From the NCBI GenBank assembly GCA_947462335.1, contig OX381707.1, positions 59,869,773 through 59,933,772 on the forward strand: DNA of 64,000 bases, in the 5' to 3' direction. Of this stretch, positions 11,374 through 22,261 are shown in pieces. Within the stretch, counting starts at the first letter, position 1. Every line of letters starts with the position of its first letter. Source of the DNA: Harmothoe impar (Eukaryota; Annelida; Polychaeta; Phyllodocida; Polynoidae). The notes below the pieces were generated by a model. It did no database searches. It worked only from the letters and a program-made list of their open reading frames with translations, and had not been told where the DNA came from. The translations under genes and the position numbers were made by a program.

Positions 11374-14300
11374 GCGCTCCTGCAGGCGGCGGGCCCTCTC
11401 TTGTGATGTTTCCTCGTCCTCTGGCTGATCCGTGGGGGGGGGGGTGGCGACTGCCCGCCCGGGGTCCCCATCGCCATGAGGTTGGTGGCGGCCAGTGCCG
11501 CTTCTGCCTCGGAGGAGATGCTGGCCGCCGGTCGGCCTTCAGGCGAGCCCAGGCTGAACCCGGGTGAGGGGCCCAGCGAGTCCGCCCGCTCTCCCTGCAG
11601 GGGTGAGGTGGTGAGCTGCTCGGAGGCCGTTAGGGTGGATTCACTGCCCGATGGTGCCGCCTCCATCTCTTCCGGTTCTTTGGTTGGGGGTTGCTTTCGC
11701 TCCGCCTTTGTGGGGGTACGGGTCAGTATCACCACCGGCACCCGCAGCCCCATTTCCTCACCAGTTGCTACCTGTCTCGGGGGTTTATTTGGGGGTAGCA
11801 TGACCACTGTCTCCTTCCTTTTCTTACCCCCCGGTGTGCCCTCCTCCGTTTCTCTCCCCCGCTTTCTGGCTGAGGCAGAGGTGGAGCCAGTAGATGAGGT
11901 GGAGGAGGTTTCCCTGGCGGAACTGGTGGAGGTAGAGGTGGACGAGGCGGAGGAGGTCTTCCTGGAGGAGCTGGTGGAGGTAGAGGTGGAGCCGGTTGAG
12001 GAGGCCTTCCTGGAGGAGCTGGTGGGAGTGCCCTTTGAGGTGGTGGCTACCTTCCTACCCGACTCCGCGGATGACTCCGCAGCCTGTTGTCGCTCTCGGG
12101 CTTTCTTCTCCTCCACCCTGGGAGACGATCGATTCGGCACCACCACCACGCTAGGGACCGCTTTAGAAGACGAGGAGGTGGTCTTACCCTTACCAGCCGG
12201 GGACGACTTGCTGTTGGCAGAGGTAGTGGGCCGGGCTGCGGAGTCGAGGCTCCTACTGGCGGAGGCGCTGCTCTCCCTCCGGCTGCTGGAACCCCGGGCT
12301 GGTGTGGAGGATCGTCGGCGGCTGGCCGACTCCGCAGACGGCGAGGGTGCCGTCTCCCTGGCCGCGGATGCTGGGGAAGTAGAGGAGGGACGGCGGAGGG
12401 TGGGGTCAATGGGGTGTTTTTCCGGCATGGGTTTCTCCCCGGTTACCCAGGGATGCTTAGGGTCCCGGTGATAGCCCTCCAGGTGTCTCCTTAGATCTCT
12501 TTTCCGCACGGCGGCAAACACCCCCCCTGCATTCCCTCCTCGGCATCGGTTGGTGCCTGTGCCCCGGGGGCACAGCCATCCCATGGCCTGGCCATCTGCG
12601 TGCTGCTCTCTGATGTGCCTTGCCCAATTACACGATTTAGTGAAAGTCTTATCACACAAGGAACAGTGATACAACCCGTCTGCTTCCATGTCGTCTGCAT
12701 GCGGAGTTGGAGTCAAGATGGCGTCTTTGTTATGGTGTTCATCCGGGCGGTGCGGATCTCGCCTCTCGCCAGACCTGCCGCGAGAGGATGACTCCGCGGA
12801 ACTCCGCGCGGAGTCCCGGTCGTCTGCATCCTTAGTTTGCCTCCCTCTTCCCTTTTCTTTAGACCTACTTCGATCTCTACGGGAGCCTGAGCTTGCTTGC
12901 TCCTCCCTGCGCGTTTTTGATGGAGCAGTGGTTGATGTAACTCCCTTCCTTCCCCTCATTTTTGCTGTGATGACCTGGGACGCTCTGGTCGTCTCTGCGA
13001 AGCTTCGCGGAGTCCCCCGCCCGCGCTGGTGCGCGGCGATCCCCGGCTCTTCCCGCTGGTTCCCCCCGGGTGGTGCGGAGTCGACTCCGCAACCCGCAAA
13101 ACCCGTTGTTTTTACTGTGGAGGGGGGGGCTTCCCTCTTTGGGCTGTGCTCCGACCATTTCCCCACCCACCTAACTACCGCTGCCCCCTCTCTCCCTTGT
13201 ACTCCCGGGGGAGGGGGGGGGATGACCTTCAGTTGATCGAACGGTACTACTTTGGCCTTCCTGCCCTCCCCCTTTATTTCGTACACTGACTGAGAAATGC
13301 GAGCCGTTACTACCCAGGGGCCCGTCCACAGGCGTTGCAGCTTGGGACTTCGCCCTATCTTCTTGCCGGGGTGGTGGTGGTATACCGTGGCTCCCACCTC
13401 TATCTCCCGGGTGGTCGCCCTCCCGTCGTAATTGCGGCTCTGTCTGGCGACCGACGTCCCGATGTGTTCTCGGGCCAGGGCATGGGCAGTGGCGGTGTTC
13501 CTCTGCAGGCTAGCGACATACCCCGGTCTGCCCTCCCCCACCCCTTCCATGGGCTCTGGGTACAGAAGGGCCAAGGGCAGATTAGTTTCCCGCCCCAACA
13601 TCATCATATTTGGTGTCACTCCGGTCGTGGAGTGCACCGAGGACCTGTATGCCGACATGACCATGGCGAGATGCTCGTCCCAATCTGAGTGGTCCTCGGC
13701 TACCACCGCGGAGAGCAACGCCTCGATGGTGCGGTTAGCCCTCTCCACCATTCCGTCCGAGCGTGGGTTGAAAGCACACGTGCGGGTCTGCCTGATTCCC
13801 AGAATGCGGATGACTTCCCGGAACAGGTTAGACTGGAAGTTGCGCCCTTGATCGGAATGGAGACTAACGGGGGCCCCAAACCGGCACACCACGGTGTCCA
13901 CTAGGGCCCGAGCCACCGTGGCAGCCTCTTGGTTGGGGATGGCCACCGCTTCGGCCCATTTCGTGAAGTAGTCTATGATCACTACTATGTACAAATTCTT
14001 CCTGGGGGTTGGTGTCAGAGGTCCCATAACGTCTATGGCGATCCTCTCCATGGGCAGCCCCACCCCCACGTGTCCCATTGGAGCCCGTGTGGGGTGGGGT
14101 GCCGGCTTCCTTTCCAGACACATTTTGCACGTGGCCGTCCAGTAGGTTATGTCCCTTCTGAAGTCCGGCCAGTACCATCTTTCTTGTAGCTTCCGTACAG
14201 TTCTGTCCCTCCCAAAGTGTCCCACCATACCTCCCCCGTGCGCTGCCTCGAAAGCCTCGGCCTTCCTTTTGTCAGGTACCAGGATCTGAAACGCTCTGTT

Positions 14301-15815
14301 GCTTCCGGGGACGAACCACCATCTCCCTAGAAGCCCTTGCTTAATGGCCAATCTACCCAGTTGTGTAGCCAGAGATTTCACTGCGTACCCTTGGTCTGCC
14401 AGTGTCTCCTTGCACGGTTCGGTCCCTTCCTCCACCCATTTGTACACCAACCCTAGAACGGCATCTTCCTTCTGGTCATTTTTCCAACTCTCTCTAACTT
14501 CCCCCGCTATGTCCGGGTCGTCTGCCCCCCGTCTAGTGATGGCCCGTACCGACGCCGGCACCGCCCCCTCTTCCTCGTCTGACCTCCCACACTGTCGGCA
14601 GGGGATCCGGGATAGCCCATCCGCATTGCCGTGTAGCCTACCGGCCCGGTGTTCTATAGTGTAATCATACGTGTCCAATATGGAGATCCATCTGGCCACT
14701 TGTCCCTCCGGTTCTTTGAAGGCCATAACCCATTTCAATGCTGCGTGGTCCGTGCGGATGAGGACGTTCCTCCCTAGTAGGTAATGTCGAAATTTCCGTA
14801 GCCCGAAGATAATCGCCAGCAATTCCCTTCGGGTGACGCAGTAGTTCCGTTCCGCTCTGTTGAGCGTGCGGCTGCCGTATGTGAGGACGATCTCTCGTAC
14901 GTCCCCCCCCTCCCCTTGTCTTTGGGACAGCACCACCCCAAGGCCGGTGTCAGAGGCGTCAGTGTCCATGACCAGTTGTCCCTCATCCTCCGGGTAGCCC
15001 AGGATGGGTGACTCCATCAGTAGGCGACGCAACTCGTCAAACGCCACCTGACACCCCCTGTCCCACTTAAAAATTCGTCCTTTATCTGCCATCTGTGTGA
15101 GGGGTTTCGCCAGGGTAGCGAATTCCGGGACGAAAGCCCTATAGTAACCAGCCAGCCCCAGAAAGCTCCGCACCTCCGTCAGACTCTCCGGCACCGGCCA
15201 GTCCCGTATAGCCTCTATCTTCGCCGGGTCCGTAGCTATCCCATCCTTGCTGACCACATGCCCCAAGAAACCGACCTTCCTTCTAGCCAGCTGGCATTTT
15301 GATGGTTTGATTTTCAGGCCGGCGGCTTCTAGGCGCCCCAGTACCTCCCCCAATCGTTGGAGATGGCCCTCGAAGTCTCGGGCGAAGACGACGATATCGT
15401 CGAGGTAGACCAGGCAGGACGTCCATTGTAGGCCCCGCATGGCTACCTCCATCAGTCTCTCGAACGTACCGGGGGCATTGCACAGTCCGAAGGGCATCAC
15501 CGTGAACTGGTACAACCCCCGGTGCGTCGAGAACGCCGTCTTCTCCCGGTCCTCCGGGGCCATCTCCACCTGCCAGTACCCGCTGACGAGGTCCATGGTG
15601 CTGAACCATTGGGACCCCGCCAGCGTATCCAAGGAGTCGTCGATGCGTGGTAGTGGGTATGCGTCCTTTCTCGTGGCCTCATTGAGACGGCGGTAGTCCA
15701 CACAGAAACGCATGGTGCCGTCTTTTTTTTTTACAAGAACCACGGGGGAGGCCCAGGGCCCGTTTGCCGGTTCTATGATGCCCGAGGTTAACATTTTCTC
15801 TACCTCTGCTTCCAC
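11358..15815 (-). pseudogene. pol of retroelement 1: RT, RNase H, integrase and C2H2 tail, cut from its protease
   Basis: The open frame starts at an internal methionine. It contains an RT core with a YLDD active site, an RNase H with the MDTDASDTG start, a zinc-binding HHCC and DDE integrase, a GPW module, a long charged/serine-rich tail and a C2H2 finger (CSLCDKTFTKSC). It is nearly the same as residues 325 onward in retroelement 2. The protease part is in another frame upstream because of a 151-base deletion at about 15815-15820. Near its end an 11-C tract (plus-strand 11413-11433 region) puts it in a different frame from ORF3 than the 10-C tract of retroelement 2 does. Confidence 0.85.
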
Positions 15816-15849
15816 TAAGGGGTCTTCCGATCCTCCTCGACGCCCTCCG

Positions 15850-16623
15850 TCAAGGTGCGGATGAGGTCGTCCGCTTCCCCGGGGTTCCCTGTGGATTGCA
15901 GGTGGCGACTCGGCACTTAGCCGCTTCCCCCTGATTTATTTCCGCCGGTTCTTCCACGGGCTCCAGCGAGGCCAGTGTCATGTCCTTGTACACGACGACT
16001 GCATCTTGTCCAGGGTTAAATATCCGCACTGGTGTGGTTTCTTTTGTCGTGTCCACCAAGGCACGCCCGACCAGCAGGCCCCTGTCTTCCTCCACCTCCC
16101 GTAGGCCTTCTACCAGGCCCCCTTCTCCTCCCGTCCAGTCTCCCACCAGGTATCCCCCTATTATGGCTTCCTCCCCTGGCGGTATTACTTTGGTGTGGCA
16201 GCTTATGACTCGACAGAAGTTCAGTTCCTCTTCCTCCAGCGTTGGTAGCAGCAACCGTTCCCCCGCCAAATCCACCAGAAATCCCGTTTGTAACAGGAAT
16301 CGTGATCCCACTATTGCGTCCGTAGGTAACTCGGACAGCTGAAACGTCACCTCCCACGATCTACATTTGACCCGGAGCAGCACCGTTACACGCCCGTATA
16401 ATTGTAGTGGCCTCCCTTCCACCGAGTATACAGCCTCGTTTGTCACCTCGTAGGCCCCTGGCTCCCCATGGGTCCGCCACCAAGAGAGGGAGAGCATGTT
16501 CACAGTAGCCCCCGTGTCCACCAGACATTCTACGCTACTGTCCCCTATTCTCCCCTCCACTAGGAGGCCGGACCCGCCCTTCTCCAAGCGTCCTACCACG
16601 ATCTCTGTGCGCCCCTCTCCCAT
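15850..16623 (-). pseudogene. Protease segment of pol in retroelement 1, frameshifted
   Basis: The 257-codon frame starts at the pol methionine and includes the aspartic-protease motif LVDTGATVNMLS. It leaves the pol frame at the 151-base deletion and stops at about 15850. No continuous Gag-Pol can be made from this copy. Confidence 0.85.
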
Positions 16624-16625
16624 GT

Positions 16626-16668
16626 CGACCCTAGACTGGCCATTGTCTAGGGTCGGTTTTAGTTTTCC
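16626..16668 (-). promoter_or_regulatory. gag-pol junction hairpin and slippery site, retroelement 1
   Basis: On the minus strand GGAAAAC (16662-16668) is followed after six bases by an 11-bp perfect stem, CGACCCTAGAC / GTCTAGGGTCG, with an 8-base loop (16626-16655). It is the same as in retroelement 2. Confidence 0.65.
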
Positions 16669-18893
16669 GCCGGCTGTGGAATGATGGCCGGCGCGGAGGC
16701 GGTTCCTCCCGCTGCGCTCCCGCTTGCCTCCCTTGCGTCATCTGCGGCTATCTCGTCCCTCCACCTGGGGCAGCTACTCCTTTGGTGTCCCAACGCGGCA
16801 CAGTGGTAGCATCGGATCTCGGACATCGGCAGCCGGTCCTTTCTCGGTCGGTTTGTTCTTTCTCCCCCCTTGTATGACGATGAGGAAGAGGAGGAGTTAG
16901 CCGGTTTCCCTAGTGCGGCCTTCATGGTCTCCCGGAATTTGGCGTTCTCTTCCCTCTCCTTTACGGCATCCTCCCGCATGGACTTGAGCTCTTCTCCCAT
17001 TGTTTGGCCCGTGGCCCGGACATTCTGTGCCGAGCCGTGCGGCCGCATGCAGGCTTCTGCATGCAAAGCCACTTGTACCGCCTGGGAGAGGGTAGTAGCC
17101 GACGATTGGTGTACCCACATTTGCATCTGGATGTCCTTCAAGGAGTCCACGAAGTGGTCCTTTGCCATAACGTCTACCGTAGCCATGTCCGCCAGTGGGT
17201 ACGCCAGCCTTGTGTACCTCTCTACTTCCTCCGCATGTGTTTGGAGGCATTCCCCCTTGTTCCTCTCCTTGCCCTTTAGTATGGCCTTGTATCTGGCGGC
17301 CTGGTTAGGGGGCTGGAACCTCGCGACGAGCGCTGCTCTCAGTTTCCTGTATCCTCCCTCCGCTCCTGGTTCTATCCCCGACAGAAGACGTCTTGCTACC
17401 CCTGTCAGGCTTAGCCCGAGGAATACCCCGGCCGTGGTTTCGTCCCAGCTGTTCGCCGTACAACACAGATCGAAGTGAGACAGGTATTCCGAAAGGTGTG
17501 TCTGGCCGTCGAACTTCCCAGGCATGTAGACTGGTTTCACCGGCTTCCTGCCCCAGCTCCCTTCCTGCTGCAATCCTTTCCCTGCCCCCGGTGTCATCGC
17601 CGTGACTGACCCAGCCGCATTTGGTGACAGGTACTTCTGCGCATTCAGCTGGTAACCTTGTGGTTTCCATTCCATTGCGTCCCCCCCGCCTGGTGGGCCT
17701 CCCCCCATGTATGTAGCTGAGACCAACGGCTGCATACCCCCTGGATTTGCCACTTGAGGGTCCACTTGCGGCTTGGACTCTGCGTACCCCGTCCCCCATT
17801 CTCTTTCCGCCGGCTCCGTGGACACTCCCGCATAACCCCCTTGGTTGATGGTGGCCCCACTTTGCCCCTGCACTTCAGCTGCTATAGCCGCCCTATACGC
17901 TGCTTCCCTCCTGGCTACTTCCTCTCGAGCTGCTTCTACCTTTGCTATCTCTCTCCGCACCGACTCCGCCCTCATGGCGTCCTCCTCCGCCCTTTCCACT
18001 CTCTCCGCCTCCATGCGTTTCCTCTCTGCCTCCAGGGCTGCGGCCCCTTCCCTAATCTCAGCCCGTCTTTTGGCCTCTATCCTGCTGATCTCTTCCCTTT
18101 CCCCCCTTCTCCTCTCTTCCTCCCTTTCCGTGGCTATTCGCAAAGCTTCCACTTCCCTAGCCACTTCCTTCTTTGACTCCTCTATCCTCTTATTTTCCTT
18201 CACCAAGGCCATCTCCTTCATCCTCGCCCGCACCTCCTGTAGGATGTACTCATGTCCCGTGGGGGTGGCCCCGTTTCCTCCCCTTCCCTCGACTCCGTTT
18301 CCTGCTGCGGAGTCGACTCCGCACTCCTCTCCCGCGAGATCCCGCGCTGGCCGCGAGAGCGGGACGGTTTCCTTGGTAACTTTGTTTACCTCCGCCGCCG
18401 CCTCCTCCTCCGGCGCCCATGGTACAGTATCCGCACTTTCTCTCCCTTCTAGACTCCCCTCGTCCTCTCTTGGTGCCCATATCCTCCTTCCTTCGTCTGC
18501 TACTCCGCAGGACCTCTCTTTTTCTTTGAATGCTTTTGCCATCTCCTCCCATTTCTCGTTCTGGAGCTGCCTTTCTCTCTCCATTCTGCCGATTCTCTCG
18601 GCCTCCTCGGATCTCCACTTCATCACCCATTGTCGTTGTGACTCCGCAGCTCTCCGCATTTCCTCCTCCTCTTTTCCTTCCTCCGTTTCTGGTCCTTGTG
18701 GAAAGCCTGGAGGTGGTTTGACCGTCTCCTGAAGACTTCTGGGTCCCCCATACTCTGCTCTTCCCTCTACCTTCCTCTGCGGAGTCCGGAGGTACACGTT
18801 CTCTCCCACATCTACTTCTTCCACCTCCTCAAAGTCCCTCATCCTCTCCTCCAGATTCGCCGATGCCAACCCTAATGACCTTCGTCCCTCCAT
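16659..18893 (-). CDS. gag of retroelement 1
   Basis: The 744 codons are intact and the same length as in retroelement 2, with roughly ten differences. The N-terminal half is a highly charged Glu/Arg/Ala coiled coil. A retrotransposon gag (capsid) domain follows, beginning near MPGKFDGQTHLSEYLSHFDL. A serine run and one CCHC zinc knuckle (CYHCAALGHQRSSC) end the protein. It should form the particle shell and bind RNA. Frameshift signals overlap its stop codon. Confidence 0.92.
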   Translation of the reverse strand: MEGRRSLGLASANLEERMRDFEEVEEVDVGENVYLRTPQRKVEGRAEYGGPRSLQETVKPPPGFPQGPETEEGKEEEEMRRAAESQRQWVMKWRSEEAERIGRMERERQLQNEKWEEMAKAFKEKERSCGVADEGRRIWAPREDEGSLEGRESADTVPWAPEEEAAAEVNKVTKETVPLSRPARDLAGEECGVDSAAGNGVEGRGGNGATPTGHEYILQEVRARMKEMALVKENKRIEESKKEVAREVEALRIATEREEERRRGEREEISRIEAKRRAEIREGAAALEAERKRMEAERVERAEEDAMRAESVRREIAKVEAAREEVARREAAYRAAIAAEVQGQSGATINQGGYAGVSTEPAEREWGTGYAESKPQVDPQVANPGGMQPLVSATYMGGGPPGGGDAMEWKPQGYQLNAQKYLSPNAAGSVTAMTPGAGKGLQQEGSWGRKPVKPVYMPGKFDGQTHLSEYLSHFDLCCTANSWDETTAGVFLGLSLTGVARRLLSGIEPGAEGGYRKLRAALVARFQPPNQAARYKAILKGKERNKGECLQTHAEEVERYTRLAYPLADMATVDVMAKDHFVDSLKDIQMQMWVHQSSATTLSQAVQVALHAEACMRPHGSAQNVRATGQTMGEELKSMREDAVKEREENAKFRETMKAALGKPANSSSSSSSYKGGERTNRPRKDRLPMSEIRCYHCAALGHQRSSCPRWRDEIAADDAREASGSAAGGTASAPAIIPQPAEN

Positions 18894-18939
18894 CTTCTCC
18901 GGGCGTGATTTGCTGTCTTTTTAAACCGCTTGTCACCAC

Positions 18940-19257
18940 TGTAATAGAAAGACTAAGGCCGGCTGGGGAATGCAAGGAACACGAGAACACAGACAGTTTA
19001 TGAATAAAGGCTTGTATTCAGGAAAGTGCTTGACTAGAGGTTATTAATTATACATAAGGCACATCGACAGTTCTTATGACCAACTGCGGAGTTAGGAGCT
19101 CAGGGAGTACGTCCGTCGCCAAGCTTGAGCCAAAGTAGACTGAAGCACGACTCCGCAGCGCGCCCTAATATAGGGCTCGCTACGGAGGCGCCCTCTGGTG
19201 GGCGGCGGACGAACTACTCCTGCGCTCCAGACTCCGCAGCGGCTCCTTCCCGCTACA
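18940..19257 (-). repeat. 5' LTR of retroelement 1
   Basis: This 318-bp LTR directly precedes the gag leader on the minus strand. The 4-bp target duplication ATAG follows at 19258-19261. Confidence 0.95.
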
Positions 19258-20000
19258 ATAGGATAAAATGTTCTTTTAATCATATGTCATAATGTTCTGA
19301 TAATCATAAAGCCAAAAGGGGGCCCAAAACTAGTAAATGCATGAAATTATTTTCATAAACCAGTGGTGAGGTATTTTTATTTCTTCAAAAGTGTGTTCCT
19401 TACCCATCTTCCAAGTGGCGGTATTTGAGTACATGTGCAGCAGCGCTAACACCGACCACATCGTTGACATCCACCTCCACCTCTTCATGGTACAGGTTTC
19501 CCAGTGCTACTGCCAGAGCTGTGAGAAAATACAAACAGGGCATGGATAAAAATGCACATATCTGATTTGATTGATTTGATTTGACTTTCTTTTATTTATC
19601 ATGGCAGGAGTGCACTGGCCTGGCAGACCGGTACAGACCGTGTTGAAACAAACACTAGCAAAACAATATCAACAATACATCTTGAGGTTATAAATGTTGG
19701 ACAAAGTAAATTCAACAAATAATGTCAAGAAGATGGTGTTTTTTTCTGTTTAAAAGTAGGCCTAGGTTTAAAGCTTTTTTATACTTACTGTGTGGAGTGA
19801 TGAGTGGATCGACAAGGTCCAGCTCAATGACAGTCATGTTGTTAACGCGCTGTTCGGATACATGTTTTGGGTGGTCAATGTCGCAACCTTCTGTGTCATC
19901 GACATCGTCCATACACAGGCGCTGACTCATCTCCTGTACACAGAATAATTTCAGTTAATGTTCTTTTAAAAGATTTTATCACTTCTACCTAAATTCTTCA

Positions 20001-20182
20001 TAAATTCTCGTGTATTTATAAGTCAAACTCGCCCATAAGCCACACCCCTAGCTTTGACAAATCCTATAGGCCGCACAGAATTACTGGTAGATTTACTGCA
20101 CACTATATCTAGGCATGTTTGTTATCAATTTTAAGCTGAGTTTGACTCTGAGCCGTGGCTTGTACGCGAGAATCTATGGTAG
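20001..20182. repeat. Diverged TACCGTAAA / TATAAGCCGC-family element (copy A)
   Basis: The left part reads AAATTCTCGTGTATTTATAAG and the right part GGCTTGTACGCGAGAATCTA, giving a weak inverted repeat. ATCCTATAGGCCGCACAG lies inside. The same insertion is in copy B near 28966-29150, so it predates the duplication. Confidence 0.55.
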
Positions 20183-20999
20183 ATATTTAAGACCATGTAT
20201 ACAGCAAGCATGAGCCAACACCTAACATCTCTCTCATTAGCTGTGCCTAGAAGACCATTCCCTCCCTGGCCGACATACAATTTTTGCAAACTTTCTGCAG
20301 AAAATTAGCATTCCTATAACATCCTAAGTCCTACAGATAGCTACAACAAAGCAGTTATGCAGAAAGTTCAGCTAGATAGGTCAAGGACAAATGTGACCAG
20401 GTTTATAGTCAACTTGTGTGTTCAGGATTTTAATATTGACATTATTAAGAAATAGATTTTTTTTAAACTGAAGAAATGTACCTGGTATTCAGCACTGTAG
20501 AAGTTGTTCTTACTGATGTAGTTGTCCAGTGTCTCTGACATCTTGTTCCTGTAGTAGCGCTTGGGACCGGGCGTCTCAGCGGCATGCAGGAGAGCGGCCA
20601 GCGTTTCTGACTTGATCAGGAAGGGACGGTGAAGCTCCCAGTTCACACCCAGGCATGTCAGTAGAACATCTGATTGGAAAGAATAGGCCTTAATCATTGA
20701 TGTGGAATGGAATACAAACATGCCAGGGTGTTTTGTGCCGATTTGGGGACAGTAAATTGATATGGGGGAATGTAAAGATGTTTTAAAAGCTGAAAACGGA
20801 TCAGATGGTGTGGCAAGAATACAAACATAAACTAGGCGAATATTCTGAATTTGATAAAAATTCATTGTTACGACAGAGTCACGTTTCAACTGACAAACTG
20901 TGAAGTCCAACATAATTACCCCTCCCCCACCCCACACACACATGCACCAACCCTGAAATAATATTTTACAGTCTTTAAAGGAAGGCCATCACAAGTCCT

Positions 21000-21790
21000 C
21001 CTTGTGCCCCCCTCCTCCTCCCTGTGCCTCCCTGTGCCCTCTCCTCCTCCTCCCTCCTTTCTCTGCCCTCTCCTCCTCCCTCTGCCCTCTCCTCCTCCTC
21101 CCTCTACCCTCTCCTCCTTCCTATGCCCCCCTCCTACTACCCCATCTACCCCTCCCCCCCACTCTACCCCATTTTCCTCCTTCCTGTTACCTTCTCCTCC
21201 CTCTGCCCTCCCTCTGCCTTCCCTCCTTCTGCCCCCTCCTCTTCCCTCTGACTACCAAGATGGCTGCCAAAAACTCAAGATTGTCTTGATTTCCTTGTGT
21301 GATACATGGATAATAGGGTTTTCCGGGATGTAGAATCCATTTTCAGGCTCACAATTTCAATCCGAGAAATTTCCAAGATGGATGCCAAGATGACCACCAA
21401 AAACTCAAGATTGTCTGATTTCCTTGTGTGATACATGGATAGTAGGGTTTTCTGGGATGTAGAATCCATTTTCAGGCTCAGATTTTCAATCAGAGAAATT
21501 TCCAAGATGGCCACCAAACACTCAAGATTGTCTGATTTCCTTGTGTGATACATGGATAGTAGGGTTTTCTGGGATGTGGAATCCATTTTCAGGCTCAGAT
21601 TTTCAATCCGAGATATTTCCAAGATGGCTGCCAAGATGGCCACCAAAAACTCAAGATTGTCTGATTTCCTTGTATGACACATGTATAATAGGGTTTTCTG
21701 GGGTGTAGAATCCATTGGTAGACTCAGATGTTTGATCCAGGTAATTTTCAAGATGGCTGCCAAGATGATATTTGCATAGGCATCAATGGA
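21000..21790. repeat. Pyrimidine tract and 126-bp tandem repeats, copy B
   Basis: The C/T-rich tract (21000-21252) is followed by four to five units with AAGATGGCTGCCAAGATGG and CTCAAGATTGTCTGATTTCC. Units are spaced about 120-128 bases apart. Unit number differs from copy A. Confidence 0.85.
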
Positions 21791-22261
21791 GTTGCATTGG
21801 TACCTATTTGATTCCATTGGCACATATTGGATTCTATTGTTATACCAACTGCAGTAAAACCAATAAAAATCAAAAAGATTTAGCTAAGTGCATGTAATTG
21901 ACTGGCCATGCAGTGTTGCTGCAAACCATCAAACTTGAATTGCATAAGAACCCCAGAAACACCAAAAATTATAAATCTATGCCCCCTCGTTTTCTCACCT
22001 GTAGTTCATAACAATCCTATAAAACCCAAGCCACTACGGCTTTGCCGTAAAATCCTTGAATTTGTCCCCTTGTAATATACAATTAAGTCCTAGGTCTACA
22101 CTTAGTTTATGTATATACGTGGTTGTGCTGACGTTGAATGGTACTACCATTGGAAGAAAGGCACTGTCAAAACCGAATGATCCAATAGAAATATTATCGA
22201 GAGCTTTTAAATCCTTATTGATACAGTTTAAAACACTTGTAAGCATCTGTCCATCTTTCAG

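Larger units (their letters stand above)
9815..19257 (-). mobile_element. Retroelement 1: Ty3/gypsy-type LTR retrotransposon, defective
   Basis: The 318-bp LTRs (9815-10132 and 18940-19257) begin TGT and end ACA, and differ by one base by eye. The target duplication is ATAG (9811-9814 and 19258-19261). Read on the minus strand, the order is LTR, gag, protease, RT, RNase H, integrase, C2H2 tail, ORF3, LTR. It belongs to the same family as retroelement 2. Compared with that copy it has lost 151 bases between protease and RT, which breaks the pol frame, and about 0.73 kb at the 3' end of ORF3. It lies in an intron of the duplicated BTB gene and is absent from copy B. Its GC content and codon use differ sharply from the AT-rich host introns. 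Confidence 0.95.
5716..20669 (-). pseudogene. 5'-truncated duplicate of the BTB-BACK gene (copy A)
   Basis: Ten exons match exons 6-15 of the complete gene at 24776-56775. In transcript order they are 20482-20669, 19789-19933, 19404-19518, 9622-9754, 8985-9052, 8053-8172, 7364-7455, 6512-6774, 6091-6282 and 5716-5784 (stop 5716-5718). All have usable splice sites and keep the reading phase, with few amino-acid changes. The five 5' exons are absent because the duplication breakpoint lies just upstream of the first BTB exon. Retroelement 1 sits in the intron between 9754 and 19404, in the same orientation. It is probably not an independent gene. It could still serve as alternative 3' exons if transcripts read through copy B, since no reading-frame break is seen. 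Confidence 0.75.
450..20887. repeat. Tandem segmental duplication, copy A
   Basis: This block aligns in the same orientation and order with 20892-30279. Homology starts at GACAAACTGTGAAG (450 and 20892) and ends at CGACAGAGTCACGTTTC (20871-20887 and 30263-30279). It carries the 3' exons of LHPP (plus) and of the BTB-BACK gene (minus). Copy A is longer for three reasons: retroelement 1 is inserted in it, it keeps a 1.66-kb piece with satellite and one LHPP exon, and it keeps smaller blocks such as the TTAA element at 8316-8558. Without retroelement 1 it is about 11 kb. Confidence 0.9.

Noticed and set aside
11476..12471. Long frames antisense to pol and gag in retroelements 1 and 2 (also 37356-38315, 43718-44776)
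   Set aside because: They mirror the Ser/Glu-rich coding strand; GC-rich bias keeps the opposite frame open.
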